From positions 806,001-870,000 of the forward strand of contig NZ_CP025422.1 in assembly GCF_002848265.1 (NCBI RefSeq): a stretch of DNA of 64,000 nt. Direction: 5' to 3'. The DNA comes from Zhihengliuella sp. ISTPL4. GTDB lineage: Bacteria; Actinomycetota; Actinomycetes; Actinomycetales; Microbacteriaceae. This document shows, piece after piece, positions 1-9,438 of the stretch (positions are counted from its first letter, which is position 1; each line of letters opens with the position of its first letter). The notes beneath the pieces are model-generated. The model was not told the origin of the DNA. It saw only the letters and a list, made by a program, of their open reading frames with translations, and did not search any database. Made by a program: the position numbers and the translations under genes.

Positions 1-183
1 GCTGCGGCCGAGGCGGAGGACCTGCCGCCGGGCGTCATGGCGGGTACCCGATCCGAGGTGCTGTTCGGCACGGCCACGTCGCCGCTGGCCGTCACCCGGC
101 TGCAGCCGGCAGGCAAGGGAGCCATGAACGCCGCCGACTGGTGGCGGGGTCTGCAGGGCGCTACTCCGGTGGCCGGCTCGTGA
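1..183 (+). CDS. fmt: Methionyl-tRNA formyltransferase, C-terminal end (partial)
   Basis: This is the last 60 residues of the enzyme that formylates initiator Met-tRNA using 10-formyl-tetrahydrofolate. The frame is open from the first base, so the gene starts outside the window. The tail has the family's closing motif, seen here as LQPAGKGAMNAADWWRG. Its TGA stop overlaps the GTG start of the next gene (GTGA at 180-183), which suggests translational coupling. fmt followed by rsmB is a common bacterial pairing and supports the call. Only the C-terminal domain, which helps bind tRNA, is present, so nothing can be said about the catalytic domain. Confidence 0.9.
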   Translation, partial: AAAEAEDLPPGVMAGTRSEVLFGTATSPLAVTRLQPAGKGAMNAADWWRGLQGATPVAGS

Positions 184-1643
184 ACGACCGGCGACGCCCC
201 GGCAACGGCCCGCAGCGCGAGGACCGGACGCGGAACGGCCGCGGCCCCGACCGGATGGTCCAGCCGGCACGCCGCGTGGCGTACGACGTGATCAGGGCGG
301 TGTCGGAATCGGACGCCTACGCGAACCTCCTCCTGCCGACCGCAATCGCCGAGGCGCGACTGGACGCCCAGGACGCGGCCCTGGCCACGGAACTGACCTA
401 CGGCACACTCCGTCGCCGCGGCACGTACGACGCGATCATCGCCGCGGCCGCGGATCGTCCCGCCGATGCGATCGATCCCGCCGTGCTGGACGCCCTCCGG
501 CTCGCGGTGCACCAGCTCCTCGCCACGCGGGTCGCCTCGCACGCGGCCGTCAACGAGTCCGTGAACCTCGTCGCGCTCGGCGCGGGCCGCGGCGCATCCA
601 GCTTCGCCAATGCGGTGCTGCGGCGGATCGCTCGTGAGGCGCCGGAGGAGTGGCTCGCGCGCATCGAGGCGGCGGCCCGGTCGGACGACGAACGGCTGGC
701 GCTGCGGGCTGCGCATCCCGTGTGGATCATCCGGGCGCTGCGTCGCGCCCTCGCTGCCGAGGGGCGTGTCGAGGAGCTGGACGCCCTGTTGGAGGCCGAC
801 AACGTCTCGCCCGAGGTCACGCTGGTCGCCCTTCCCGGGCTCGCGGAACCGCAGGAGCCGCGCCGGCCGTATGCCGCCACGGCGTTCGCGTCTCCCGGAG
901 GCGATCCGCGTCTCGCGCTGACCGCCTCCGAGGGTGCCGTCCGGGTCCAGGACGAAGGATCGCAACTCGTCGCGCTCGCGCTGACCGCGGCGACCCCGGT
1001 CCGTCAGGGGGAGCGGTGGCTCGACCTGTGCGCAGGCCCCGGCGGGAAGACCGCTCTGCTCGCCGCCGTCGCCCGGGAGAACGACGCGGTGCTGGAGGCC
1101 AACGAGGTCGTGCCCACCAGGGCCCGACTCGTGCGCAATGCCCTGCGAGCCGTCCCGGGAGACGTCACCGTCCACCAGCGCGACGGCCGGGAGCTGGCCG
1201 CCGAGCGACCCGGCGCGTTCGACCGGATCCTGGTCGACGCCCCCTGCACCGGCCTCGGCGCCCTCCGTCGGCGCCCGGAGGCTCGGTGGCGCAAGTCCCC
1301 GGCCGACGTCGCCGAGCTCGTGCCGCTGCAGGTCGGCCTGCTCACTGCGGCCGTGGACGCTCTGGCGCCCGGGGGCATTGTCGCATACGTCACCTGCTCG
1401 CCCCACCTCGCGGAGACGACGGCGGTGGTCGAGGAGGTGCGGCGCCTGCGTCCTGAGCTCGTCGAACTCGACGCCCGCGCCGCGCTGCGGGGCGTGGCCC
1501 AGTCGCCGATCGACCTCGCCGACGACGGCCGCTCGCAGACCGGCAGCGCACAGCTCTGGCCGCATCGCCACGGCACCGACGCGATGTTCCTCGCACTCCT
1601 GCAGCGCCCCGGCGATGCGACAGAAGCCCCGAAGGAAGGTTGA
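180..1643 (+). CDS. rsmB: 16S rRNA (cytosine(967)-C(5))-methyltransferase RsmB
   Basis: A 487-residue SAM-dependent enzyme that methylates a cytosine of 16S rRNA. The N-terminal third is a NusB-like RNA-binding domain and the C-terminal part is the Rossmann methyltransferase. The SAM loop LDLCAGPGGKT lies near residue 281. The two working cysteines are in DAPCTG (about Cys356) and VTCSPH (about Cys406), 50 residues apart as in E. coli RsmB. The GTG at 180 is preferred because it overlaps the fmt stop; an earlier in-frame GTG at 141 would add 13 residues lying inside fmt. The basic, low-complexity first 25 residues are typical of actinobacterial versions. Confidence 0.93.
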   Translation: MNDRRRPGNGPQREDRTRNGRGPDRMVQPARRVAYDVIRAVSESDAYANLLLPTAIAEARLDAQDAALATELTYGTLRRRGTYDAIIAAAADRPADAIDPAVLDALRLAVHQLLATRVASHAAVNESVNLVALGAGRGASSFANAVLRRIAREAPEEWLARIEAAARSDDERLALRAAHPVWIIRALRRALAAEGRVEELDALLEADNVSPEVTLVALPGLAEPQEPRRPYAATAFASPGGDPRLALTASEGAVRVQDEGSQLVALALTAATPVRQGERWLDLCAGPGGKTALLAAVARENDAVLEANEVVPTRARLVRNALRAVPGDVTVHQRDGRELAAERPGAFDRILVDAPCTGLGALRRRPEARWRKSPADVAELVPLQVGLLTAAVDALAPGGIVAYVTCSPHLAETTAVVEEVRRLRPELVELDARAALRGVAQSPIDLADDGRSQTGSAQLWPHRHGTDAMFLALLQRPGDATEAPKEG

Positions 1644-1647
1644 GACC

Positions 1648-2328
1648 ATGGATCTGCCCCGCGCTCCGCGCATCAACCCCAGCATCCTCGCCGCCGACTT
1701 CGTCAACATGCAGGCGGAGCTGGCTCGCATCGCGACGGCCGACTTCGCGCACGTCGACGTCATGGACAACCACTTCGTCCCGAACCTCACGTTCGGTCCG
1801 CAGATGGTCCAGCGCATCCAGGAGACCAGCCCGGTCCCGCTGGACGTGCATCTCATGATCACGGATCCGGATCGCTGGGCCCCCGGCTACGCCGAGCTCG
1901 GTGCCGCGAGCGTGACCTTCCACCTGGAGGCGGCGGGGGAGCCGGTGGCGCTCGCGCGTCGGCTGCGCGACATCGGCGCCCGTGCGGGGGTGGCGGTCAA
2001 GCCCGCGACGCCCGTCGAGGGACTCTTCGACCTGCTGGACGAGTTCGACCAGATCCTCGTGATGACCGTGGAGCCCGGCTTCGGCGGACAGGGCTTCATG
2101 CCCGAGACCATGCCGAAGCTGCAGGCGCTCTCCGCGGAGGCGCGACGCCGCGGCTCGTCCGTCTGGCTCCAGGTCGACGGCGGCATCTCCGACGCGACGA
2201 TCGCCCAGGCGGCCGAAGCGGGAGCGGACACCTTCGTCGCCGGATCCGCGGTCTACGGTGCGGACGACGTGGAGGCGGCCGTCACCCGGCTCAGGGACCT
2301 CGCGCGAGCCGGTAGCCTGGAGGGGTGA
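1648..2328 (+). CDS. rpe: Ribulose-phosphate 3-epimerase
   Basis: A 226-residue TIM-barrel enzyme that interconverts ribulose 5-phosphate and xylulose 5-phosphate in the pentose phosphate pathway, so it supplies ribose phosphate for the histidine genes that follow. Family motifs are in order: PSILAADF at the N terminus, [12 protein letters not shown] (metal-binding His and catalytic Asp), [10 protein letters not shown] (phosphate loop) and DGGI near the C terminus. The ATG at 1648 sits 8 bases after a good ribosome binding site (AAGGAAGG at 1631-1638), four bases beyond the rsmB stop. Its last codons hold the probable promoter and the start of hisE. Confidence 0.95.
   Translation: MDLPRAPRINPSILAADFVNMQAELARIATADFAHVDVMDNHFVPNLTFGPQMVQRIQETSPVPLDVHLMITDPDRWAPGYAELGAASVTFHLEAAGEPVALARRLRDIGARAGVAVKPATPVEGLFDLLDEFDQILVMTVEPGFGGQGFMPETMPKLQALSAEARRRGSSVWLQVDGGISDATIAQAAEAGADTFVAGSAVYGADDVEAAVTRLRDLARAGSLEG
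2313..2318 (+). promoter_or_regulatory. -10 box for hisE (leaderless)
   Basis: TAGCCT inside the end of rpe, 6 bases before the GTG of hisE. This is the same TAnnnT spacing seen at many starts in the window, so the transcript probably begins at the start codon. No clear -35 box. Confidence 0.55.
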
Positions 2329-2588
2329 AGACTTTCGACGAGCTGTTCGCTGAGCTCAGCGTCAAGGCCGAGACCCGCCCCGAGGGATCGGGCACCGTGG
2401 CGGAGCTCGACGGCGGCGTGCATGCGATCGGCAAGAAGATCGTCGAAGAGGCCGCCGAGGTCTGGATGGCAGCGGAGTACGAGTCGGACGCCGCCGCCGC
2501 CGAGGAGATCTCCCAGCTGCTCTACCACCTGCAGGTCATGATGCTCGCGAAGGGCCTCACGCTGCAGGACGTCTACCGACATCTGTGA
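2325..2588 (+). CDS. hisE: Phosphoribosyl-ATP pyrophosphatase
   Basis: An 87-residue all-alpha MazG-like enzyme that performs step two of histidine synthesis, splitting PR-ATP to PR-AMP and pyrophosphate. The metal-binding signature is visible as [14 protein letters not shown] followed by [14 protein letters not shown]. Length fits stand-alone HisE (85-95 residues). The GTG at 2325 overlaps the rpe stop (GTGA), and a -10 box lies 6 bases before it, so both coupling to rpe and an independent leaderless transcript are possible. hisG follows 38 bases later, the usual actinobacterial hisE-hisG order. Confidence 0.95.
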   Translation: MKTFDELFAELSVKAETRPEGSGTVAELDGGVHAIGKKIVEEAAEVWMAAEYESDAAAAEEISQLLYHLQVMMLAKGLTLQDVYRHL

Positions 2589-2626
2589 TGCGCTCCGGTC
2601 CCACTCCTTCGAACTGAAAGCCGTTC

Positions 2627-3466
2627 ATGCTGCGCATCGCCGTTCCCAACAAGGGCTCGCTCTCCGAGACCGCCGCCGAGATGCTCGCGGAGGCGGGCTA
2701 CGCCGGCCGCCGCGACCCCAAGACCCTGCATGTCATCGACGCCGAGAACGACGTCGAGTTCTTCTTCCTCCGTCCCCGTGACATCGCCACGTACGTGGCC
2801 TCCGGCGCGCTCGACGTCGGGATCACCGGTCGTGACCTCCTCCTGGACGTGCAGCAGCCGGCACGCGAGATCGAGCAGCTCGGCTTCGGCGCGTCCACGT
2901 TCCGCTTCGCCGGTCCTCCCGGACGCTTCACCTCCGTCCAGGACCTCGACGGCGTTCGCGTCGCCTCCGCTTACCCGGGCCTGGTGGGCTCCTTCCTCCG
3001 CGACCAGGGCGTGAACGCCGAGCTCGTGCAGCTCGACGGCGCAGTCGAGTCCGCCGTGCGTCTCGGCGTCGCGGACGCGGTCGCGGACGTCGTGTCCACC
3101 GGCACCACGCTCCGGCAGGCCGGGCTGGAGATCTTCGGCCCTGTGATCCTGGAGTCCGAGGCCGTGCTGATCAGCCGTCCCGGTGAGGCCGACGGCGTGG
3201 ATACGCTGCTGCGGCGACTCCGCGGTGTCATGGTCGCGCGCCGCTACGTGCTCCTCGACTACGACCTTCCCACCGAGCTCGTCGATCAGGCCGTGGCCAT
3301 CGCCCCCGGTCGCGAGTCCGCGACGATCTCGCCGCTCCGCGACCCGGCCTGGGTCGCTGTCCGGGTGATGATCCCGCGGCGCCGCGTCAATCAGGTGATG
3401 GACGACCTGTACGGGCTCGGCGCCCGAGCCATCCTCGTCACGGCGATCCACGCAGCGAGGCTCTGA
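2627..3466 (+). CDS. hisG: ATP phosphoribosyltransferase (long form)
   Basis: A 279-residue enzyme for the first, committed step of histidine synthesis: ATP plus PRPP gives phosphoribosyl-ATP. Length and the C-terminal part (about residues 205-279, ending VTAIHAARL) place it in the long-form HisG group, which has its own regulatory domain for histidine feedback and needs no HisZ. The N terminus [13 protein letters not shown] and the PRPP-binding loop [10 protein letters not shown] are clear. No strong ribosome binding site is visible before the ATG. The stop overlaps the hisF start (TGATG at 3464-3468). Confidence 0.95.
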   Translation: MLRIAVPNKGSLSETAAEMLAEAGYAGRRDPKTLHVIDAENDVEFFFLRPRDIATYVASGALDVGITGRDLLLDVQQPAREIEQLGFGASTFRFAGPPGRFTSVQDLDGVRVASAYPGLVGSFLRDQGVNAELVQLDGAVESAVRLGVADAVADVVSTGTTLRQAGLEIFGPVILESEAVLISRPGEADGVDTLLRRLRGVMVARRYVLLDYDLPTELVDQAVAIAPGRESATISPLRDPAWVAVRVMIPRRRVNQVMDDLYGLGARAILVTAIHAARL

Positions 3467-4227
3467 TGACCCTCGCGAGTCGCGTCATCCCGTGCCTCGA
3501 CGTCGCCGACGGCCGCGTCGTCAAGGGCGTCAACTTCGAGAACCTCCGCGACATGGGCGATCCGGTGGAACTCGCCCGGCACTACGCCGCTCAGGGCGCC
3601 GACGAGATCACGTTCCTCGACGTCACCGCGACGGTGGATGCGCGGGCGACGACCTACGACGTCGTGCAGCGCACCGCGGAGCAGGTCTTCGTGCCGTTGA
3701 CCGTCGGCGGCGGGGTGCGCAGCGTGGACGACGTCGCCCGGCTCCTCTCGGTCGGAGCGGACAAGGTCGGCGTGAACTCCGCGGCGATCGCCCGCCCCGA
3801 GCTCATCGGGGAGATCGCTGACCGGTTCGGTGCCCAGGTGCTCGTGCTGTCGCTCGACGTCAAGCGCGCGGACACCACGCGCTCCGGCTTCGTCGTGACC
3901 ACGCACGGCGGCCGCACGCAGACGACGCTGGACGCGCTCGACTGGGCGCGCGAGGCCGCCGAGCGCGGGGCGGGGGAGCTGCTGGTGAACTCGATCGACG
4001 CCGACGGCACCCGCGACGGCTTCGATCTCGAGCTCGTCCGTCTCATGCGCGAGGTCGCGCCGATCCCCGTGATCGCCTCCGGCGGTGCGGGACGGGCGAC
4101 CGACTTCGCTCCGGCCATCAAGGCGGGCGCCGACGCCGTGCTCGCGGCGAGCGTGTTCCACACCGGTGCGCTGACCGTCGGGGACGTGAAGGACGCGCTG
4201 CGCGCGGAAGGAGTACTCGTCCGATGA
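3466..4227 (+). CDS. hisF: Imidazole glycerol phosphate synthase subunit HisF
   Basis: A 253-residue TIM-barrel cyclase subunit that with HisH makes imidazole glycerol phosphate and AICAR. The start [18 protein letters not shown] has the first catalytic Asp (Asp11 in other HisF proteins), and [15 protein letters not shown] carries the second (Asp130). Phosphate-binding loops VGGGVRS and [11 protein letters not shown] are present. hisH, hisA, hisB, hisC and hisD are not in this window, so the his genes are split. It is tightly packed between hisG and hisI, with TGATG and ATGA overlaps. Confidence 0.96.
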   Translation: MTLASRVIPCLDVADGRVVKGVNFENLRDMGDPVELARHYAAQGADEITFLDVTATVDARATTYDVVQRTAEQVFVPLTVGGGVRSVDDVARLLSVGADKVGVNSAAIARPELIGEIADRFGAQVLVLSLDVKRADTTRSGFVVTTHGGRTQTTLDALDWAREAAERGAGELLVNSIDADGTRDGFDLELVRLMREVAPIPVIASGGAGRATDFAPAIKAGADAVLAASVFHTGALTVGDVKDALRAEGVLVR

Positions 4228-4607
4228 CCGACACGCCGAAGCCGGACGAGGCGTCCGTCGACGACCGCATCGCGCAGGTCGCCTTCAACGCGGACGGGCT
4301 CGCCCCGATCATCGTGCAGCAGTGGGACTCGCGCGAGGTCCTCATGCTCGCGTGGGTGGACGCGGAAGCGCTCCGGCGCACGCTCACCTCCGGGCGTGCG
4401 ACCTACTGGTCCCGCTCCCGCCAGGAGTACTGGCGCAAGGGCGACACGTCCGGACACATCCAGGTCGTGCGGGAGGCCCGCCTCGACTGCGACGGCGATG
4501 CGCTCCTGCTCCTCGTCGACCAGACCGGCCCCGCGTGCCACACCGGGACGCGGACGTGCTTCGACACCACCGACCTGGAGGCCGTCGACGGGGTGAGCGC
4601 TTCGTGA
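4224..4607 (+). CDS. hisI: Phosphoribosyl-AMP cyclohydrolase
   Basis: A 127-residue zinc/magnesium enzyme for step three of histidine synthesis, opening the purine ring of PR-AMP. The core is complete: [18 protein letters not shown], then [19 protein letters not shown] and TGTRTCF, which give the Mg aspartates and the three zinc cysteines. It is a monofunctional HisI; HisE is a separate gene at 2325. ATGA overlap with hisF at the start, GTGA overlap with the next gene at the end. In many relatives trpE follows hisI; here it does not. Confidence 0.96.
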   Translation: MTDTPKPDEASVDDRIAQVAFNADGLAPIIVQQWDSREVLMLAWVDAEALRRTLTSGRATYWSRSRQEYWRKGDTSGHIQVVREARLDCDGDALLLLVDQTGPACHTGTRTCFDTTDLEAVDGVSAS

Positions 4608-5194
4608 GCATCGCGCAGCGCGGTCGTTCCCTCTCCGTAACGGGTTTCCTGCTGGCCGGCGCCATCGGCATCATCTCGTCGACGCAGACCTGGTTCACGG
4701 TGCAGCGCGCGGATGCGGGGAAGGACATCCTCGTCCCCGGCGCCTCCGCCCTCGTGCTGCTGGCGCCGCTGAGCCTCGCCGTCCTCGCGCTGGGGGCCGC
4801 CCTGGCGATCGCCGGCCGTGCCGTGCGCGTCGTCTTCGGCGTGCTCGCCGCCGCCGCCGCGGTGTTCCTCGGCTGGTCCGCGCTGCAGCTCCTCGTCGGG
4901 GACGCGTACGCGGCGGTCGCCGCCACCGTCACGGAGACGACCGGCCTCGCCGGTAGCGGCGCGGTGCACGAGGTCGCCGCGAGCATCGAACCGTCAGCGT
5001 GGCCGTTCCTCGCGCTCGGTGGCTGGGTGATCCTGTTCGCCGCCGCCATCATCGTGCTGTCCACCTGGCGGCGCTGGAAGGTCGGCGGCCGGCGCTACCG
5101 GACCGACGCGCCGACCGACGCCCCGCACGACGGCCCCGTGGACGCGGTCGATTCCTGGGACGAGCTGTCCCGCGGGTCCGATCCCACGCGCTGA
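4604..5194 (+). CDS. Trp biosynthesis-associated membrane protein
   Basis: A 196-residue protein with about four hydrophobic helices, starting right after a short basic N terminus ([20 protein letters not shown]) and ending in a polar, Asp-rich cytosolic tail. It matches the actinobacterial family named for its constant place among trp genes; the biochemical role is not established. The GTG at 4604 is chosen because it overlaps the hisI stop and comes just before the first membrane segment; upstream in-frame sequence lies wholly inside hisI. The gene normally follows trpE, so its direct junction to hisI is unusual. Confidence 0.85.
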   Translation: MSIAQRGRSLSVTGFLLAGAIGIISSTQTWFTVQRADAGKDILVPGASALVLLAPLSLAVLALGAALAIAGRAVRVVFGVLAAAAAVFLGWSALQLLVGDAYAAVAATVTETTGLAGSGAVHEVAASIEPSAWPFLALGGWVILFAAAIIVLSTWRRWKVGGRRYRTDAPTDAPHDGPVDAVDSWDELSRGSDPTR

Positions 5195-5200
5195 CCCCGA

Positions 5201-5206
5201 TAGACT
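5201..5206 (+). promoter_or_regulatory. Putative -10 box before the HGxxPAAW-trpCBA genes
   Basis: TAGACT, seven bases after the stop of the membrane protein gene and about 37 bases before the ATG at 5243. Unlike the leaderless sites it leaves room for a leader with a ribosome binding site (GGAGGAG at 5232-5238). No leader peptide rich in Trp codons is evident. Confidence 0.4.
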
Positions 5207-5242
5207 GAATCCAGATCCGCACGTCGTCCCCCGGAGGAGAAC

Positions 5243-5473
5243 ATGACCAACCCGATCGCTGACCCCGGCCACGGACACTCGCCTGCGGCCTGGACCGCCG
5301 TCGTGATCATGCTCATCGGCTTCGCCGCCGGTACCGTCGCGTTCTGCTTCGAGCAGCCGACGCTGGTGTGGATCTCGGCCGCGCTGATCCCGATCGGGGC
5401 GATCGTCGGCTGGGTGCTCGCGAAGGCGGGCTACGGCGTGAAGGGTCCCAAGTACGCTCCGAAGGCGCACTAG
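5243..5473 (+). CDS. HGxxPAAW family small membrane protein
   Basis: A 76-residue protein with two membrane helices (about residues 16-35 and 42-61) and a basic C-terminal tail, GVKGPKYAPKAH. The N terminus contains GHGHSPAAW, exactly the motif that names the HGxxPAAW family (also known as DUF6704, from memory). Members sit between the Trp-associated membrane protein and trpC in many actinobacteria; the function is unknown, though the position suggests a link to tryptophan metabolism. A strong ribosome binding site, GGAGGAGAAC, precedes the ATG. Its stop overlaps the trpC start (TAGTG at 5471-5475). Confidence 0.85.
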   Translation: MTNPIADPGHGHSPAAWTAVVIMLIGFAAGTVAFCFEQPTLVWISAALIPIGAIVGWVLAKAGYGVKGPKYAPKAH

Positions 5474-6249
5474 TGGTCCTCGCCGACCTGACGGCCGGCG
5501 CTGTCGCAGACGCCGAGCGTCGCTCTGAATCCCGTCCGCTCGCTGTCGTCGAGCGGGACGCTCTCGCGCGTCCCGCGGCGAAGGACGCGCTGTCGTTCCT
5601 TGCTCCGGCCGATCGCGTGAAGATCATCGCCGAGGTGAAGCGTGCGAGCCCGTCTCGGGGCGCCCTCGCCGAGATCCCCGATCCCGCGCACCAGGCCGCG
5701 CTCTACGAGACCGGCGGAGCCTCCGCGATCAGCGTGCTCACCGAGGAACGCCGCTTCGGCGGCAGCCTCGCCGATCTGGAGGCGGTCACCGCCCGCGTCT
5801 CGCTGCCGGTTCTGCGGAAGGACTTCATCGCCACCCGGTACCAGGTTCTGGAGGCCCGCGCCACCGGCGCCGATCTCGTCCTGCTCATCGTGGCGGGGCT
5901 GGAGCCCGACGTCCTCCGTGACCTGTACGGTTTCATCCTCGAACTCGGCATGACGCCGCTCGTCGAAACCCACTCGGCGGAGGAGCTGGAGGCCGCGATC
6001 GACCTCGGCGCCGACCTCATCGGCGTGAACGCCCGCAACCTGAAGACCCTCGAGCTCGACCGCGATCTGTTCGGACGGCTCGTGGACCGCATCCCGGATT
6101 CCGCGATCAAGATCGCGGAATCCGCGGTGCTCACCCCGGCCGACGTCGTGCACTACCGCTCGGCCGGCGCCGACGTCGTGCTGATCGGCGAGGCCCTGGT
6201 GACCGGCGATCCGGTCGCCACCCTCAAGAGCTTCCTGGAGGCGAAGTGA
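5473..6249 (+). CDS. trpC: Indole-3-glycerol phosphate synthase
   Basis: A 258-residue TIM-barrel enzyme that closes the indole ring from CdRP in tryptophan synthesis. Core motifs are [13 protein letters not shown] (catalytic Lys and substrate contacts), [29 protein letters not shown] and IAESAV. The GTG at 5473 shares a base with the previous stop; an upstream in-frame extension would fall inside the HGxxPAAW gene. It stands alone rather than being fused to TrpF, which is usual in actinobacteria. It overlaps trpB by GTGA at the end. Confidence 0.96.
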   Translation: MVLADLTAGAVADAERRSESRPLAVVERDALARPAAKDALSFLAPADRVKIIAEVKRASPSRGALAEIPDPAHQAALYETGGASAISVLTEERRFGGSLADLEAVTARVSLPVLRKDFIATRYQVLEARATGADLVLLIVAGLEPDVLRDLYGFILELGMTPLVETHSAEELEAAIDLGADLIGVNARNLKTLELDRDLFGRLVDRIPDSAIKIAESAVLTPADVVHYRSAGADVVLIGEALVTGDPVATLKSFLEAK

Positions 6250-7514
6250 GTCTGCGCGACCAGCACGGTCCGTTCTTCGGCGACTTCGGCGGGCGGTACA
6301 TGCCCGAGTCGCTGGTCGCCGCGATCGACGAGCTGACGGTCGCGTACGAGGAGGCCATCGCCGATCCGGCGTTCCGCGCCGAGCTGGCCCACCTGCTGTC
6401 CTCCTATGCGGGACGGCCTTCTGCAATCACCGAGGTGCCTCGCTTCGCGGAGCACGCGGGGGGCGCGCGGGTCTTCCTCAAGCGTGAGGACCTCAACCAC
6501 ACCGGTTCCCACAAGATAAACAACGTGCTGGGACAGGCGCTGCTCACCAAGCGTCTCGGCAAGACGCGCGTGATCGCCGAGACCGGCGCCGGTCAGCACG
6601 GTGTCGCGACGGCGACTGCTGCGGCCCTGTTCGGCCTCGACTGCACCATCTACATGGGCGAGGTCGACACCGAGCGCCAGGCGCTGAACGTCGCCCGGAT
6701 GCGTCTGCTCGGAGCCGACGTCGTCGCGGTGACCTCCGGTTCCCGCACGCTGAAGGACGCGATCAACGACGCCTACCGTGACTGGGTCGCCTCGGTCGAG
6801 ACGACGAACTACATCTTCGGCACGGCTGCCGGACCGCACCCGTTCCCGGCGATGGTGCGCGACTTCCAGAAGATCATCGGCGAAGAGGCCCGCGCCCAGA
6901 TCCTCGACGAGGTCGGCCGTCTTCCTGACGCGGTCGTCGCCTGCGTCGGCGGGGGATCCAACGCGATCGGCATGTTCGACGCGTTCCTGGACGACGAGGG
7001 TGTGCGGCTCTACGGCGTGGAGGCGGCCGGCGACGGCGTCGACACCGAGAAGCACGCGGCGTCGATCGAGCGGGGCCGCCCCGGTGTGCTGCACGGCGCG
7101 AAGACGTACGTGCTGCAGGACGAGGACGGCCAGACCGTCGAATCGCACTCCATCTCCGCGGGGCTCGACTACCCGGGCGTGGGGCCTGAGCACTCCTGGC
7201 TGGCCGACATCGGGCGCGCCGAGTACATCCCGGCGACGGACGACGAGGCGATGCAGGCTCTGCGGCTGCTGAGCCGCACCGAGGGGATCATCCCCGCGAT
7301 CGAGTCGGCTCACGCCCTCGCCGGCGCGCTGCGGATCGGCCGCGAGCTCGGACGCGACGGGCTCATCGCGATCTGCCTCTCGGGCCGCGGCGACAAGGAC
7401 ATGGACACCGCCGCCCGGTACTTCGAGCTCTACGACGAGGAAGCCCTCGCGCACGACGTGTCCGAGGAGAGCGCTGCCGAGGAAGCGGCCTCGAAGGGAG
7501 AGCCGCAGCTGTGA
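6246..7514 (+). CDS. trpB: Tryptophan synthase beta subunit
   Basis: A 422-residue PLP enzyme that joins indole and serine to form tryptophan. The start [14 protein letters not shown] is typical. The PLP lysine is in [10 protein letters not shown] (about Lys90), with [13 protein letters not shown] and the phosphate loop [10 protein letters not shown]. The last 20 residues are an acidic, alanine-rich tail ([17 protein letters not shown]) beyond the usual end, probably flexible. It overlaps trpC and trpA by GTGA, so trpC, trpB and trpA should be translated in step. Confidence 0.97.
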   Translation: MSLRDQHGPFFGDFGGRYMPESLVAAIDELTVAYEEAIADPAFRAELAHLLSSYAGRPSAITEVPRFAEHAGGARVFLKREDLNHTGSHKINNVLGQALLTKRLGKTRVIAETGAGQHGVATATAAALFGLDCTIYMGEVDTERQALNVARMRLLGADVVAVTSGSRTLKDAINDAYRDWVASVETTNYIFGTAAGPHPFPAMVRDFQKIIGEEARAQILDEVGRLPDAVVACVGGGSNAIGMFDAFLDDEGVRLYGVEAAGDGVDTEKHAASIERGRPGVLHGAKTYVLQDEDGQTVESHSISAGLDYPGVGPEHSWLADIGRAEYIPATDDEAMQALRLLSRTEGIIPAIESAHALAGALRIGRELGRDGLIAICLSGRGDKDMDTAARYFELYDEEALAHDVSEESAAEEAASKGEPQL

Positions 7515-8314
7515 GCCGCGTCGAACAGGCCATCCAGCGCGCGCACGACGCCGGCCGCAGCGCTTTCGTCGGCTACTTGCCCGTCGGATTCCCCGACCTG
7601 GAGACGAGCATCCAGGCGGCGATCGCTCTCGCCGAGAACGGCGTGGACATCATCGAGCTCGGGCCGCCCTACAGCGATCCGGTCATGGACGGCGCGATCA
7701 TCCAGGAGGCGACGACCAAGGCCCTCGCCGCGGGCTTCCGGATGAAGGACCTCTTCACCGCCATCCGCGCGATCACCGCGGCGACCGACGTCCCGGTCCT
7801 CGTGATGACCTACTGGAACCCGGTGCTGCAGTACGGGGTGGATCGCTACGCCGAAGATCTGCTCGCCGCGGGCGGCGCCGGCCTCATCACCCCGGACATC
7901 ACCCCGGAAGCGGCCGGCGAGTGGATCGCGGCCAGCGAGCGCCTCGGTCTCGACCGGGTCTTCCTCGCGGCTCCGACCTCGTCCGACGAGCGTCTCGACC
8001 TCGTCGTGCGCTCCTCGACGGGCTTCGTCTACACCGTCTCCACCATGGGGATCACGGGGGAGCGGGCCGAGCTCGACCGCGCTGCCCGCACCCTCGTGTC
8101 GCGGCTCCGCGACCACGGCGCCCGCCGCGCCTGCGTGGGCATCGGCATCTCGACCCCTGAGCAGATCGCCGGCGTCTCCGAGTACGCCGACGGCGCCATC
8201 GTGGGCACGGCCCTCGTCCGCGCCCTCCGCGACGGCGGTGTGCCCGCTCTCGCCGAAGTCACCCGAACCCTGGCCGCCGGCACCGCGTCGGCGCGCTTCG
8301 CCTCAGAGAAGTAG
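7511..8314 (+). CDS. trpA: Tryptophan synthase alpha subunit
   Basis: A 267-residue TIM-barrel subunit that cleaves indole-3-glycerol phosphate and channels indole to TrpB. Catalytic Glu and Asp are in [27 protein letters not shown], the phosphate-binding region [10 protein letters not shown] and the closing loop GAIVGTALV are present. The GTG at 7511 overlaps the trpB stop. The end overlaps the probable -10 box of lgt, so trpA is the last gene of the trp run, though read-through into lgt (10 bases on) is likely. Confidence 0.97.
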   Translation: MSRVEQAIQRAHDAGRSAFVGYLPVGFPDLETSIQAAIALAENGVDIIELGPPYSDPVMDGAIIQEATTKALAAGFRMKDLFTAIRAITAATDVPVLVMTYWNPVLQYGVDRYAEDLLAAGGAGLITPDITPEAAGEWIAASERLGLDRVFLAAPTSSDERLDLVVRSSTGFVYTVSTMGITGERAELDRAARTLVSRLRDHGARRACVGIGISTPEQIAGVSEYADGAIVGTALVRALRDGGVPALAEVTRTLAAGTASARFASEK

Positions 8315-8317
8315 GAT
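8312..8317 (+). promoter_or_regulatory. -10 box for lgt (leaderless)
   Basis: TAGGAT overlapping the trpA stop codon, 7 bases before the ATG of lgt. It fits the leaderless pattern repeated through the window. Confidence 0.55.
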
Positions 8318-8324
8318 CGCACTC

Positions 8325-9350
8325 ATGTCCTCCGCGCTCCACAGCACCGCCGCCGGCGTGCTCGCCAGCATCCCGAGCCCGCCCGTGTCGTACTTCGACC
8401 TCGGTCCGCTCCGTATCCACTTCTACGCGCTCTGCATCATCGCCGGCATCATCGTCGCCGTCCTGATGACCAACCACCGCCTCACCAAGCGGGGCGCGGA
8501 GCCGTGGGTGGTCATCGACATCGCGATCCTCGCGGTGCCGCTCGCGATCATCGGCGCGCGCATCTTCCACGTCCTCACCCACCCGAACTTCTACTTCGGC
8601 GAGGGCAAGAACACCTGGAACCCCTTCGAGCCGGGCTCGGTCTGGGCGATCTGGGAGGGTGGCATCGCGATCTTCGGTGCACTCATCGGCGGCGCCGTCG
8701 GCGCCTACCTCGGCTGCCGGTGGACCGGCATCCGCTTCTGGACGTTCGCGGACGCGCTCGCGCCGGGTCTGCTTCTCGCGCAGGCGATGGGCCGTTTCGG
8801 CAACTGGTTCAACCACGAGCTCTTCGGCCTGCCGACCTCGCTCCCGTGGGGCCTGGAGATCGAGTCCACGAACTCGGCCTTCCCTCCCGGCCTTCCCGAG
8901 GGCACACTGTTCCACCCGACGTTCCTCTATGAGGTCATCTGGAACGGCCTCGGCGTCCTCGTGCTGCTGTGGCTCGGCCGGAAGCTGTTCTTCCAGTGGG
9001 GCCGCCTCTTCGCGATCTACCTCATCTGGTACAGCGCCGGGCGCATCCTGTGGGAGTCGATCCGTATCGACCCGAGCGAGATCATCCTCGGCCTGCGCAG
9101 CAACGTCTGGGCCGCCATCATCGGCGTCGTCGTCGGACTCGTCATCCTCGTCGTGCAGACCCGTCGTCACCCCGGTCTCGAGCCCTCGCCGTACCAGCCG
9201 GGCCGCGGGCGGAAGGACGTGGACGCTGATGTACAATCGCAGGACAATCCCTCTGATTTCGTGGACGTGAGCGAGCCTCCGGCCGAAGAAGTCGCCGCCG
9301 GAGCCACTGCCACAAGCGCTGCTCCCACGAGCGGGGACGGCTCCCGATAA
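8325..9350 (+). CDS. lgt: Prolipoprotein diacylglyceryl transferase
   Basis: A 341-residue membrane enzyme that moves a diacylglyceryl group from phosphatidylglycerol to the lipobox cysteine, the first step in lipoprotein maturation. About seven membrane helices. The Lgt signature is clear: GRFGNWFNHELFGLPT, then HPTFLYE and RILWESIRID. The ATG at 8325 is supported by the leaderless -10 box just upstream and by SIPSPPVSYFDLGPLRIHFYA-like N terminus. The last 60 residues form a polar, Ala/Glu-rich cytosolic tail often seen in actinobacterial Lgt. lgt after trpA is conserved order. Confidence 0.96.
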   Translation: MSSALHSTAAGVLASIPSPPVSYFDLGPLRIHFYALCIIAGIIVAVLMTNHRLTKRGAEPWVVIDIAILAVPLAIIGARIFHVLTHPNFYFGEGKNTWNPFEPGSVWAIWEGGIAIFGALIGGAVGAYLGCRWTGIRFWTFADALAPGLLLAQAMGRFGNWFNHELFGLPTSLPWGLEIESTNSAFPPGLPEGTLFHPTFLYEVIWNGLGVLVLLWLGRKLFFQWGRLFAIYLIWYSAGRILWESIRIDPSEIILGLRSNVWAAIIGVVVGLVILVVQTRRHPGLEPSPYQPGRGRKDVDADVQSQDNPSDFVDVSEPPAEEVAAGATATSAAPTSGDGSR

Positions 9351-9438
9351 CGCCGACTCGCGGCGGGAGAACCATTGCACTGAACGAGCGGGCCGACGAC
9401 GTCCCCGGGTTTCACTGAAGATCTGAGGACGGTAACTG

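Noticed and set aside
9228..9240. TACAAT at 9232 as a gltB promoter
   Set aside because: A good -10 match, but about 200 bases from the gltB start, inside lgt and with no -35 box; support is too weak to list.
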